Positions 10,747-20,899 of a stretch of DNA of 64,000 bases are shown one piece after another. The stretch comes from Rhynchopus euleeides (lineage: Eukaryota > Euglenozoa > Diplonemea > Diplonemida > Diplonemidae): contig OY723260.1 of assembly GCA_963210315.1 (NCBI GenBank), forward strand, positions 806,001 to 870,000. Direction: 5' to 3'. The notes under the pieces were generated by a model. The model saw only the letters and a list, made by a program, of their open reading frames with translations, was not told the origin of the DNA and did not search any database. Each line of letters opens with the position of its first letter. The stretch's first letter is position 1. The position numbers and the translations under genes are program-made.

Positions 10747-11304
10747 TCACCTTAGATTCTATTGATTGAGCTGATAGCGTGTGTTTGGGAGGGTGGCCGA
10801 ACTACCAAGAGAACAGTTGACCCACCACGCGCTGTTTTGATTTGACTGGCACTTTTTGCCAGCTGGAGTGCTCAGCTGAGCAGCAGCAGCGCCAGCGAGG
10901 CGTCACGCTGGCAAATCACTTGGGAGACAGGGGGAGAGAGAGAGAGACAGAAAAAAAATATCCACCCCTGAACCAAACTGAGGTTCCGATGACGCCACCC
11001 GCCACTTCCTCCTCCCCCTCCCCCCTTCACCCACCCTCTCTGTATACGACATGCTGCGATGAACTTCAAACCCCCTTCCCTGCGTGCCCCCCCCCCCTCA
11101 CACCCCGACACCCCACTCCCACCCTCCCCCCCTCTCCGGAACAGATCCGAACACTCATATAACAAAGCGGACACACGCACATGGCAATAAAGGGTGGTGT
11201 AGCTCAGGTGGGGTGGGGTTGCAAGGCCGAAAAGATCAGAGTCAAAATTCAAACCTTCCGAGGGGTGGGGGGAAGGGGGCACAGCGTGTAGAAACAGAGC
11301 TCGT

Positions 11305-11392
11305 GGGTGGGGTGGGGTGGGGTGGGGTGGGGTGGGGTGGGGTGGGGTGGGGTGGGGTGGGGTGGGGTGGGGTGGGGTGGGGTGGGGTGGCC
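11305..11392 (+). repeat. (GGGGT)n microsatellite
   Basis: About 17 near-perfect GGGGT repeats. The G-rich strand could fold into G-quadruplexes. A CA repeat (11535-11558) and further G runs follow within 200 bp. Confidence 0.95.
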
Positions 11393-11597
11393 TGCAGGGG
11401 TTCTCGGCACAGAGTCGACATGCCGTAGGGCGGGGAGGGGGTAAAGTAAAAAAATGGGGGGATAAGGCGGAAAAAAGGTAAGGTGGCAGAGAGGGTGAAA
11501 CAGGACTTCTGGCTGTTTGCCAAAAGTATACCCCCCCCACACACACACACACACACAAAGGAACGGCGTGGTGTGCGGGGTTGGGGGGGGGGGGGGG

Positions 11598-11650
11598 TTT
11601 GATCGTCGAGAGTGAATGGAAAAGTAAGTCTCCCAGCACCTTCTTGCAGC
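11598..11650. repeat. Dispersed 50-bp motif, copy 1
   Basis: TTTGATCGTCGAGAGTGAAT followed by GGAAAAGTAAG and CTCCCAGCACCTTCTTGCA. The motif recurs at 14479-14532 and in a diverged form at 16777-16840. Function unknown; it may be part of an old dispersed repeat or a shared regulatory block. Confidence 0.7.
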
Positions 11651-12174
11651 ATCCTGTGCGCGAGAGGATATCCCTGTTCCCTAAAGCAAGCATCATCCAA
11701 GGTAAAGCAGTGAGACTGTGACACAGCCATACCATCGGCATATCTTGACTCTCAACCGCAGAAGGACCAGTGTAGCTCGGGACTTCATCCGAGTTCACCC
11801 CGATTGAGACCATTCGGGCAGTGCTCTGCGCTCTGTGGACTGCGTGCGAATACCCAGTCTACAGAGCTCAGAGGAGCTTGAGCGGTGTTGCTGGGCATAC
11901 GGAGTCAATGCCGAGGAGTGAATACAATGCACAAGGCATGGGGTGGGGAATCTACTCTACTCCCGAGGGTAGCACTGACTGAGTTTGGGGTGGGGGCGGT
12001 CACATGGGTTTGGATAGCATGCACCAATAGGCGCAGTGGCGTGCTTATCAGCATGCCAGAGCGTGTAATGTGCATGGACACATGTTTTACGACATTCCTG
12101 GTGAAACCAGGTGGTTGTAATGTGTCACTTCCATACTTTTCAACCGGCAAAAATCGCACTCCTTTCGCTTTATT

Positions 12175-12360
12175 ATAGACACCCTGTCCAGCAACTGTGG
12201 GAGAACAGTTCCGGACGACTTTTTGTTGAGCGCACACTTGCTGTCTCAAGGCTGTGTTGAGGCCCTGTGAAGTGGCATGAAGGTGCTAATCCAAAAGCTT
12301 CAGTCGTACGATTTCCTTCGTTACTTCGCGACTTCGCTACGCTTCGTCACTCGTAACTAG
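12175..12360. repeat. Dispersed repeat C, copy 1
   Basis: Shares an ordered set of blocks with 17780-17995: a TTTCGCT..TATAATA start, CAACTGT, GCACAC, AAGGCTGTG, CCTGTGAAGTGGCATGAAGG, AAAGCTTCAGT and a terminal GTTACTTCGCGACTT..CGTAAC. About 190 bp, the same orientation at both sites. Non-coding. Confidence 0.75.
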
Positions 12361-12639
12361 TAAAAAAAGAAAACTATCTGTGTCTCCGCTGGATCGTGAC
12401 GTGACAGCAGTACAAGAAACTGGCAAGAAATATTCTGTTGGAAAGCAGACCCCCCACTCTTTGTGTACACCATTCCCCAGCCTGATGAAGTGGTGTGAGT
12501 GGGGTGGGGCAGCTCAAAGGCACAGAAAGCATCCCCCCCCCCTCCCTCCCCTCCCCCCAGTTGGCTACGCCGAAGCCTCAAAACAAAACAGCCGCATCCC
12601 CCTGCCACGGCAAATCATCACTCCACTTCACTATACCCA

Positions 12640-13761
12640 TCAGACAACTTCCGTATTTGCGATTTCAGGGGGACCACCACCGTCGGGCGTATGTCTCTCC
12701 ATATCGTACCCTGTCACCTCACGCCTCTGTGAGGTCGGGCTGTGCGGCCCTCTTGTGAACGAGTTATTCCCCATAGCAAGCGATCGCGCCGGCACATTCC
12801 CCCGCATCGACTGCCGCCCACGGGCGAGCGTCCTGCTCGACCCCGAGAAGAGCGAGTCGGGGTCTGTAGCCTCATGCGGCTCGTCGGCAAACCCCCGCCC
12901 GATGGGCCGCCTGCTCTTCGCCGACATCGGGGTGACAGGGGTCAGCGGCATCCCATCCGCCCCAGCCGAGGGAAACGCCGACAGCTGCCGCCCTGAGGAC
13001 GTCGCCCTCACCAGGGCCGCCCCACCCGGCTTCACCATCGACGCATTCGACATGTCCCCCGGAAACCGCCCTCCGGAGGAGTCGAACTGCCGCGAGGTCA
13101 GCTCAGTCGGCGACGCGGATGGCGGATAAATGTCGTAGTCCTCAGGGGCCTCCAGGGTAAGCGGGGCCCGACCCCTGCTCCTGGGTGCCTGCCTGCGGTA
13201 GTCGCTGCTGACCGCGCGGGACCCATTCCGGCTCCGCGCATGAGGGAGTGAGTCGGACATGATAGCTGTCGTGTCGGACTCCGAGATGACCAGCTCTGCG
13301 GGGATGGGGATGGGCGCGGCCTGCTGCATCTGCGCCTGCGCGGCGCGCGCGCTCCCCGGCGACTGAGAGGAGGGTGTTGCTGGGGGTGCGGAGGAGGCAG
13401 GGGCGGAGGCACGTGCCTGCAGCTGCAGCTCCATCAGGTAACCCGACATGTCGTATTCATTCTCCTGCTTGTCTGTCCACTTCGGGCGCCTGTAGTACAG
13501 AAAAGCCACAATGCAGGCGCACACCAGGATGACAAGCACCAGCACTATAACAATCCTCCAATGCACAGGAAACATATCCGTGTCATCTGCCGGGCTTTCC
13601 GTCTGCTGCGGCTTATCCCCCAGAGGCGTCGGCGTGGGTGGCACAGGCGCAAATGTGGGTGGCGCCACCGTGTCCGGTGCGTCTGTTGCATTGGCCCCTG
13701 GGGATTGTGCCGCACAACCCCATGCGAGCAGGATGGGGAGGAGGATGAATCGGCTGCACAT
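12640..13761 (-). CDS. Single-pass membrane protein with signal peptide, unknown function
   Basis: A 373-residue frame with no introns needed. Residues 1-18 are a signal peptide (MCSRFILLPILLAWGCAA). A short Pro/Thr-rich outer segment follows with one N-glycosylation site (NAT, 24-26). A strong membrane helix lies at about 69-90 and is followed by RRPK, so the topology is type I with a cytoplasmic tail of about 280 residues. The tail is Ser, Arg and Pro rich, probably disordered and a likely phosphorylation target; it has no domain I recognise. The ATG at 13761 is the only one that gives the signal peptide. The layout suggests a surface or endomembrane adaptor; that is inference. The 3' neighbour side contains repeat C. 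Confidence 0.75.
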   Translation of the reverse strand: MCSRFILLPILLAWGCAAQSPGANATDAPDTVAPPTFAPVPPTPTPLGDKPQQTESPADDTDMFPVHWRIVIVLVLVILVCACIVAFLYYRRPKWTDKQENEYDMSGYLMELQLQARASAPASSAPPATPSSQSPGSARAAQAQMQQAAPIPIPAELVISESDTTAIMSDSLPHARSRNGSRAVSSDYRRQAPRSRGRAPLTLEAPEDYDIYPPSASPTELTSRQFDSSGGRFPGDMSNASMVKPGGAALVRATSSGRQLSAFPSAGADGMPLTPVTPMSAKSRRPIGRGFADEPHEATDPDSLFSGSSRTLARGRQSMRGNVPARSLAMGNNSFTRGPHSPTSQRREVTGYDMERHTPDGGGPPEIANTEVV

Positions 13762-14821
13762 CTCAACACACCCTTGAGGAGCAGCGGGGGAAGGGGGAGA
13801 GAGGGAGAGAGGGAGAAGCAGAAAGAAGAGCTTTGTATTTTGTTGTAGTTTTGGGAGGATGTTCGCTATGCTACGGGGGGTTTAGGGGGGGGGGGGGGGT
13901 GGTTTAAGCCGTGGCGGCGGCGGGGTATGCGGGCCGCACAAAAAAAAACTGCGTGACACGGCAGGGAGTGCTTGTGTTATGTATAACCTACCCTTGAGAG
14001 CAGGCGCGTCTCCCGGGTGCGGCAAGGCAGGGAAGTAGAAGGAAAAAAGATAAAGGTAAAGACGGTGGTGGTGGTGGTGGTGGTGGGGGGTGAGGGGGCT
14101 GGCCCGTTTCAGCGACAGGACAGCCAGCACACCCCCCCGAGCACCGCAGGAGGAGGAGGGTGAGAGCTGCCTGAAGGGATCGCCCCGGACTCCCGCGAGG
14201 AGGGGGGGGGGGGGGATCAGACCTGAGGGTGGGTGGGTGTGTGCGTGTGTGTGTTGATCACTTTCTAAGGTGGGTTAACCCTGCACGGGTCCTAGCCCAC
14301 CCCGGTGGGTGGATGTGTGTATTTTATGATAACTTTTTTTTAGGACGGGTGTTGTGTGTTGACCCTGCACGGATCCTGGCCCACCGACCCTCCCACTGGG
14401 TGTGCGTCCTATGTGTAGTACCAAGACAATGACGTGTGGGATGTGCGGTGTCGATCGGAGGGAGAGTGGGGAGTGGGGGGTTTGATCGTCGGGAGTGAAT
14501 GGAAAAGTAAGCCTCCCAGCACCTTCTTGCAATGTTAGTCCTTTTTGTGATCACCACACCAGATATGTTGTGGGGGGTGGGGGGGTGGGCTGGGGAATGG
14601 CACCGCACGCTGCCGTATTCCCCCCTCTGATTCGTGAATCAGTTGTAAGTTATCCCTCCAGGGCCTGCCTCTCTCCGTTTTGCGCGCATGATTGTGTAAA
14701 TGTGCGGCAGAGGAGGAGGAGGGGGGGGGGGGGAGAAGAGGCGCTGAGGGTGTGTGGAAGCCCTCAAGGCCATGCCAGGGGAGAAAACGTGCGTTGTGTT
14801 CTTCCCCCCCCCTTTGGCCTC
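13762..14821. other. Intergenic low complexity
   Basis: Upstream region of the membrane-protein gene. Holds G runs (13884-13900, 14204-14216), a (GGT)n tract near 14065, GTGT-rich sequence and one copy of the 50-bp dispersed motif (14479-14532). No gene seen. Confidence 0.5.
14479..14532. repeat. Dispersed 50-bp motif, copy 2
   Basis: TTTGATCGTCGGGAGTGAAT, GGAAAAGTAAGCCTCCCAGC and CACCTTCTTGCA in the same order as at 11598. The two copies differ by only a few bases, closer than the surrounding sequence. Confidence 0.7.
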
Positions 14822-16417
14822 TCAGAGCGCTCGTCGGATCGCATCCACAACACCAGACCCCATAAACCAAGACATGCACTCCAGAACCCGGGCTGCAGGC
14901 TTGTCACCCAAGGAGACAGATGTGGCGGAAGCCACACCTCCATCCTGCGGGCCGCACACCGCATCCTTGAGGTCGTAGTACGTGACAACAGGGAAGTCGC
15001 GTTTGAACATAGCCCATTTGCGGACTTCTGGCGTGTCGGGGCGGGTAACTGTCAGGAGCTCGAGGTCGAAGAATGATATGGAAGGCTTGGCAGAGCAATA
15101 CGTGGATGCCACCTTCTGCTCGAAGGTGGCGAAGCTGTGCCTGCGGGACCGCCTGCTGTCTGTGGCCCGCAGGGCTGCGCGCAGCGCCTGCATCTCACAC
15201 CTCGCATCGTGCAGCTCCCCCAGGAAGACGCCACCGTCCGGCGCGGCACCTGCGCCAAACCCGTTGCGCTCCCAGAACCCGTCGGCCGCTGCGTGGCACC
15301 GCTGCCCCTCCTGCGCCACCTCCACCCGCAGGGCATCCATCGAGTGCCCCAGATACTCCGCCTCGTAGGCAGGCATGGGGCGCAGCGCATCAGCCGCTGC
15401 AGACGCACCAGGCACACAAGACGACGACGACGCACCGCGCGCCAGAAGCGCAGCCTCGCAGTAGGACGAGGCGACGCGCTTGAGCCCCTCCCCGATAGAG
15501 AGGCTTTCGGGCGGCTTCTCTGCAGGCGGGTGCTGCTGCTGCTTCTTCGCCTCGCGGTAGGGCTTCAGCACCGCAAGCAACGTGCCCCGCCAGGAGTGCT
15601 CTGTGGGCGCCGTGATGCCGCTCGCCGCACACAGCGCCTTCCAATGCCCCTCGGAGGTGGCGTGGCAGCGCAGGGCGCGCGACACACCGGACATCGCGAC
15701 GAGCGACGCCATGTCGAGGAAGGAGCACACGGCACGCCACGCAGGCTGCGACAGCCGCCGCCGGGCACCCTGCTGCACCACGCTCCACAGGCTGGCCTGT
15801 GGGTGCGCCGAGCGGGCGGCGGGCTTCGCCCGCGCTTTCGACGGTGCGGCACGGATGACCTCCCATTGCTTCTCCATCACACGGTTGGCCTCCTGCACAG
15901 CCTTGCTGTCCTCATCGTCCTTTATGCGCCGCAGCAGCCGCGCCGTGTCGGACAGCCCGTCACACTCCTGCGAGCCCCCGCTGCGCTGCTGCTGCTTCCG
16001 CTCCTGCATCAGCTGGAAGACGTTGACAGCACCGCCATGCCCTGCGGAAGACTGTGCCTGCGGGGCAGCCTGCTGCCGTGCAGCCCTGGGGGCACGCTTG
16101 TCCTGCCACGTCGACAGGTTGGCAGGGGCAGGGGGCGGAGGGGGCAACGCCTTCTCCTCGCAGCGCAGCATCGCCTCCACCGACGCAGCTGTCGCGGCGA
16201 AGTCCTCCTCATTCTGCCGCAGCTGCTGCTGCAGCCGCTGCTCCTCACGGCTGGAGTATGCTGGAGCTGCCAGTCCAGAGGGCGGTGGTGGCGGTGCGGC
16301 GCTGGAGGCAGCGGAGGGCAGCCCCATCTTCACCTTGGAGTACTCCTTCGCGCAGTCGCTAAACAGCCACGCGTCATCGCAGAGCGGTTCGGAGTGCGGC
16401 TCGTCTCCGGAAGGCAT
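14822..16417 (-). CDS. F-box-like protein
   Basis: A 531-residue single-exon frame. The N-terminal half has Pro-rich stretches (41-47, 92-98), a Gln/Glu coiled-coil-like helix (about 56-85) and basic Ala-rich linkers. Residues about 226-265 match an F-box: PAWRAVCSFLDMASLVAMSG, then VSRALRC and W at the expected spacing. F-box proteins bind SKP1 and bring targets to SCF ubiquitin ligases. The C-terminal 75 residues (SFFDLELLTVTRPDTPEVRK onward) look folded and may bind the target, but I do not recognise the domain. The ATG at 16417 is the first in the frame and sits after a run of upstream simple sequence. Without a search the F-box call rests on motif pattern alone. Confidence 0.65.
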   Translation of the reverse strand: MPSGDEPHSEPLCDDAWLFSDCAKEYSKVKMGLPSAASSAAPPPPPSGLAAPAYSSREEQRLQQQLRQNEEDFAATAASVEAMLRCEEKALPPPPPAPANLSTWQDKRAPRAARQQAAPQAQSSAGHGGAVNVFQLMQERKQQQRSGGSQECDGLSDTARLLRRIKDDEDSKAVQEANRVMEKQWEVIRAAPSKARAKPAARSAHPQASLWSVVQQGARRRLSQPAWRAVCSFLDMASLVAMSGVSRALRCHATSEGHWKALCAASGITAPTEHSWRGTLLAVLKPYREAKKQQQHPPAEKPPESLSIGEGLKRVASSYCEAALLARGASSSSCVPGASAAADALRPMPAYEAEYLGHSMDALRVEVAQEGQRCHAAADGFWERNGFGAGAAPDGGVFLGELHDARCEMQALRAALRATDSRRSRRHSFATFEQKVASTYCSAKPSISFFDLELLTVTRPDTPEVRKWAMFKRDFPVVTYYDLKDAVCGPQDGGVASATSVSLGDKPAARVLECMSWFMGSGVVDAIRRAL

Positions 16418-16776
16418 CAGAGGAGAGGAGGGCCACGGTGGTGGGGGGGGATGGGTGTTGGGGGTGTCGTGCCAGAGAAGGACAGCCTGCAGGCTGCGAC
16501 AGCAGGCTGCGGGAAGGGAAGCAAAAAAAATAGCTTCCGCTTCCGCTTCCCCTCCCCCCCCCTCCCCTTCCCGCGCACTGTGCGAGAAACAGGGGGCAGC
16601 TCAAGACATATACTAGCACCACTATCCAACCCAAGGTGGACAGGGGGGGAGGGGGCGGCAGGGGGGGTACAATAGAGTGCAGTTAGGGGGATGTGTATTG
16701 AGGATAACCTGACGGCAGGGGTGGTGGTGGTGGTGGCTGCGGCTGCCTCGACGCAGAGAGATGTGTGGGTGGGTGG

Positions 16777-16840
16777 GTCTTGATTGTCGAGAGTGAAGAC
16801 CTCTTCTCGCAAAGGCAAGCCTCCCAGCACCCCTTCTCGC
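16777..16840. repeat. Dispersed 50-bp motif, copy 3 (diverged)
   Basis: GATTGTCGAGAGTGAAG, then GCAAGCCTCCCAGCACC and CTTCTCGCA in the same order as the copies at 11598 and 14479, with a small insertion. It lies about 360 bp upstream of the F-box gene start. Confidence 0.55.
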
Positions 16841-16901
16841 AATATGCATCCGGAGAGGTGCGAGGTGAGGTCAGGTGGTGGTGGGGGATGGGAGGAGACA
16901 C

Positions 16902-17322
16902 CGGGCCTGCCGAGTCATATCTTCTGTTCGAATCACATCCGAAGAAGCCTGAAGCCTCCCCAAATAGTCTGCGCCATGGGTGACGTGGGTGGTGGTGGTG
17001 GGGTGGTGGGGTGCAGCTGAAGAGGAAATAGATAGAAAACTGTGCAGCACATCCCAATGGAGCAGGTTCCTTCTGTATCAGGAGGGGAGGGGGGGGGGGG
17101 CGGAGGGGGAGGGGGAGACTGTGTTGACGAGGGGCCGTCTTGCGTGGGGCCGGTCTGCGTCGCCTCCCCTCCCCTCCTCCCCCCCCCGCCGCCCTCCCAT
17201 CCCCTCCCTTCGGTCTCACAGCAGCCATCACACGGCGCACTGCACACTGTGCGCAGGGCGCGGTGTAATTGCCGTGCCAACCCGTAGAAATAGTCCCTCA
17301 TAACAACGTCAGATTTTCGCTC
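16902..17322 (-). CDS. Putative two-exon fragment of an unknown gene
   Basis: Exon 17322-17220 follows a strong pyrimidine tract and CAG and reads ERKSDVVMRDYFYGLARQLH onward for 34 codons to a GTGAGA donor, one base into a codon. Exon 16968-16902 follows CGCAG and begins with exactly the two bases needed, then reads YLGRLQASSDVIRTEDMTRQ to a GT. The matched phase is the main support. Product unknown. A further candidate exon at about 17424-17513 (ALLHSMNDASANESSNRSKT) has good splice sites but a phase that does not match, so I left it out. Confidence 0.3.
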
Positions 17323-20105
17323 CTGAGCCCAAGGAGGGAAAGAGAGAAAAGGAGAAAAGGAGAGAAAAAAAACCAGGCGACAAGAAAAATATCCCATCAC
17401 CTCCCCTCCCCCTCTTCTCACGTGCCGTTTTGCTCCGGTTGCTGCTTTCATTGGCTGAAGCATCATTCATGGAGTGTAGCAGCGCCAGCGGCACGCTGTC
17501 TAAGGTAGTTCTACAGAGAAGTGTGTGTGTGAGTATTCCTGCGACGGGGATATTGCACACTTGAAGCATACGAGAGAGAGAGAGAGAGTTGATGAGTGAG
17601 TGAAAGTGAGAACAAGAAGAGAGAGAACATGGGAAGGAGATGTGTGCTGAACTCACAGAAAATATATTCAAGACAATCAGTTCAATCTGCAGGAGTGCGG
17701 GGGGGAGGGGGGGGGGGCTTGGGAAGGCTATACACATCCACAATCCAGACAGCCCAACCTGAAGAGAAATCGTGATCCTTTCGCTATAATAAGAGAAGAG
17801 CAACACCTCTGCCCAACAACTGTAAATAAGGCAGCTCGCGGCTACTTTTCATCCGGGGCACACTCCTGTGCCAAACAAGGCTGTGGAAGCCCCTGTGAAG
17901 TGGCATGAAGGCGTGATCCTCATCAAAGCTTCAGTTATACGAATTCATTTGTTACTTCGCGACTTAGCCACGCTTCGCCGCTCGTAACTGGTAGGCGGCG
18001 GGGGCGGGGGGGGGGGGCGGTTGTGAAGTAGGAGACAATAGAAAAAACGCGCGGCGGTTGGAGGGTGGTGTGTATGGAAAAGAGGACACGACACGATCCG
18101 CGCAAACAGTCCTCTCTCTTCGCTCGAACAGCAGGCGTGCAGCGCCCATGAGGGAGAGAGGGTGGCGTGGTGTATATGATGAGAAGACAGAAAGGCGCAC
18201 CTCCCTTCGCTCTAGAATGCAGTCGGTGCGCGCCTTCCCACTCGGTGTGCCAAGTTGTGTCAGGAGATGTGGGGGGGTGTGTGGGGGGGTCTGGGGGGGA
18301 ATGACCAACACCGCTATGCCTCCATGCATGAACAGCCGGCACGGCGCGAAATCTCGTGCTGCTTCTGTTTCGGTTGCAGACGGGGGAAGGGGGGGTGGGG
18401 GTAATAAAAAAGGCGGGGAGGGGAGGGGGGGGGGGGTGGGAGGGGTAAACATAACGTAACGGCCACACCAGATAGTCGATGCCACCCTTTTTCCACCCCC
18501 ACCACCGCCGTTTAGCAGCACGGTGACTACCGACACCACCGACACGCACGCTCAACTTGCCGTGCATTGCGTGTGAATTTCCTCCCGCTTCCGCGTTAGG
18601 ACGGGAGAAAAAAATGGCACCAGAAAAATACCTCCCTAATCAGAGGTGGTGTGAGAGAGAGATAGGCGTCTCACTGAGAGAGAGCCCGCAGCAGTCTGGC
18701 TTCAATTTTTCTGTTTTGTTGCCCTATTTGGCAGTCGGTGTTTCTCGACACAGCCAACAGCTGGGCGTGCGGTGGGTGAAATGGTGAGCGCTGCGCGCAC
18801 ACACAATACAGTTCGTTCTTCTTCTTTCTTCTTCTTTCTTGGAAGGAACAGACCATACGAATATATAGAAACACAGAGCCATTTGCGTGCACATCCAAGG
18901 CACCCACCCCCCCCCCCCATTCATATACACACGCACACACACGCACCTTGCTTTGCAGGCTTTGCAACATAACCCCACCCTCTCCCCCTCGTGCGATAAA
19001 GGTGAATATCTCTGGGAATACGAGTATCCAATCCTTGCCCTCTTCTCACCTCCTCGTTGCCTTCATCTCCCTCCCGCGCATCCTGAGGCAAGCGTGCAGG
19101 ATGATGGAAACACGGGGGAGGGGGTGGGGGTGGGAGGGGGTGGGGGTGGGAGGCAGAGAGTTAGCCTTTTGGCTAGTCAGCCAGCTAGTCGAAGATCTCA
19201 GCCCCCCCCCCCTCCCCCCTCCCCGGCTAGAGTATCGGGAATGGATGGGAGGGAGCGAGCACGCACAGTCAAAAAAAACCCCCCCTGCAAAAAAAGGGTA
19301 AACGGGCACGCTTCTTTCGCTTTCGCGAAGTGGCCAGAAATGCAACTGGCATAATTATGGAAGAGGTGGTTTCAGGGGGGGAGGAGCCCCCTCGAAGAAA
19401 GGCCGTGGGAGAGGAAATCACCACCAGAATCAGGCCCCCCTGCACCCTCATTTGCCCCAGGAAACCCCCGGATAGCCCCAGATATCACTTTTGGGCCAGG
19501 TTTGGGGGTCAGGACCGGTTTTGTCCTGGATCTTTCAGGTTTTCAGCGAAAAATCCCAAAAAGGCCACTTTGGGGGGGGGGGTTATGGGACGAGCCCATA
19601 TGGTTTTTCTTCTAGGGGAGGGTGTTGGGCCTTCATGGAGAAGGTGCCGCTTCAGTTATTCCCATCTTCATATGATATGCATGTGTTTCACGCTTTCCAC
19701 ACGCAAACCCACAAGCCGTCTTGCCTGATGGAGGAGGTGAAAGCATAGCTGGCATAACGAAATGGCACTTCCTGCGAAGATCGTGCGTAAACCAATAGGG
19801 TTAGCTGGTTGTTTGTGTGCACTGCCCTCCCGACAGGCGCATGAGACTGTGTGTGACGGCGGGCAGCACTGGCATCGCTCGGGCAGGTGTGAATCTCATA
19901 CACACCCGCCGCCGCCTTCGCCACCTTCACAAGGATTGCCCCAAACTGCCCCGGAGAGGCATGCCGCTCAGTCTGCCGACAGAGGTATTACCGGTCCCCA
20001 CCACCTGCCCAACCCCACCCAACGGAACTACCCCCTACCCCGACCCGACCCTCCCGGAACCTAGAACCAGGAAATATAGGCTTTCCCCGGAGCATGTTTG
20101 TTTTG
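17323..20105. other. Intergenic; one dispersed repeat, no firm gene
   Basis: Contains GA repeats (17573-17590), G runs, repeat C copy 2 (17780-17995), CA repeats near 18930 and GGGGGTG tracts near 19110. A block at 19680-19790 with CTTGCCTGATG and GATCGTGCGTAAA resembles 22725-22840 in diverged form. Short frames at 19330-19480 and 19815-20100 lack support. Confidence 0.4.
17780..17995. repeat. Dispersed repeat C, copy 2
   Basis: Matches 12175-12360 block by block, ending in GTTACTTCGCGACTTAGCCA and CGCTCGTAAC. The two copies are clearly diverged, so the family is not recent here. Confidence 0.75.
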
Positions 20106-20899
20106 TCACAGAATGTCATCGCCACGGGGCGAAGCAGACGCCGCGGCGGCAGCTGCAACACGCTCTAGTTTGAGTTGCTTTTCTTTCTGCTTCACAAGAG
20201 TGGCCTGTTGGCCGTGTCGCTCATCAGGATTCTGTGGAGGGAGGGAAGGCGGGTATGCATGTGCTGTGTGGCCAAACCAAAGCTTTTGCGCAGCACGGAC
20301 AACGCAATGTTACGGACAGAACAAGGCTCGAAAACTAATGCATGAACCGGGGTGAATCACAAGAAAGCAACACAAAACCAGCTGCAGGGAGGGGGGGGGG
20401 GTGAAATCATTCACCTGCCATGCCATACCTGTATAGATATCTCGCGCAGCTCGCGCTTCATACAGAGATACTCGCTGATGAGGCTCATAGCTGAGAGGTT
20501 TGCGAGCAGCAGCGACCACCAGGCACCACTGGTGGGGAAACGGGCGTAGAAGGTGCACAGCACTGCGTGGATGAGGAAGACAGTCGCGGTGAAGTCGAGA
20601 CACTTCTTCGACCGCCCCACCACGTGCAAGAGATAGTAAGCGCCCATGAGTGACGTGGCAAAGTGGGCGACCGCCACCAGCATCCCAGAGGAGCTTGCAG
20701 GGTGCTGCGCATCCGGGTCGAACACCATATCGAGTGTGGGTGTGCCCATAAACACCAGGCCCTGCATCAGCACCAGCACCACGCCCAGCGTCAGATAGAA
20801 CAGCGCCTGCATCACCCCAATCTGGTAGACAATGAGATACGGATCAAACACAAGGCTCCCCAAGGGAATGGTCTTGCCTCCCCATTCGCCATCGTTCAT
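20106..20899 (-). CDS. SYS1: SYS1 homologue, Golgi membrane protein (two exons)
   Basis: Exon 1 20899-20429 (157 codons) and exon 2 20231-20106; the 197-bp intron has a GTATGG donor and a CCCTCCACAG acceptor, phase 0. The 198-residue product starts MNDGEWGGKTIPLGSLVFDP and matches the SYS1 pattern: WDP/FDP-L-SQI start, MQ-YY-type first helix, LDxMFD loop, KCLDFT(A/V)T, and SEYLCMKRELREI after the last helix. SYS1 has four membrane helices and recruits the ARFRP1/ARL3 small GTPase to the trans-Golgi. The C-terminal exon is Lys/Gln then Ala rich and is probably cytoplasmic. I chose the ATG at 20899 over an upstream one because the upstream frame is only poly-Pro from a C run. Confidence 0.9.

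Larger units (their letters stand above)
10747..12174. other. Intergenic, no firm gene
   Basis: Apart from the GGGGT tract and the dispersed motif, this region has C-rich low complexity and a stretch at 11630-11813 whose minus-strand frame (MVSIGVNSDEVPSYTGPS) looks weakly coding. I could not support splice sites, so no gene is called. Confidence 0.4.

Noticed and set aside
10872-11813. 313-codon minus-strand frame
   Set aside because: Runs through the GGGGT microsatellite and G/C runs; mostly His/Pro/Thr low complexity.
15137-16675. 512-codon plus-strand frame opposite the F-box gene
   Set aside because: Arg/Pro/Leu-rich shadow of the GC-rich F-box coding strand.
17424-17513. Extra exon (ALLHSMNDASANESSNRSKT) for the gene at 16902-17322
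   Set aside because: Good splice sites, but the end phase does not fit the next exon.
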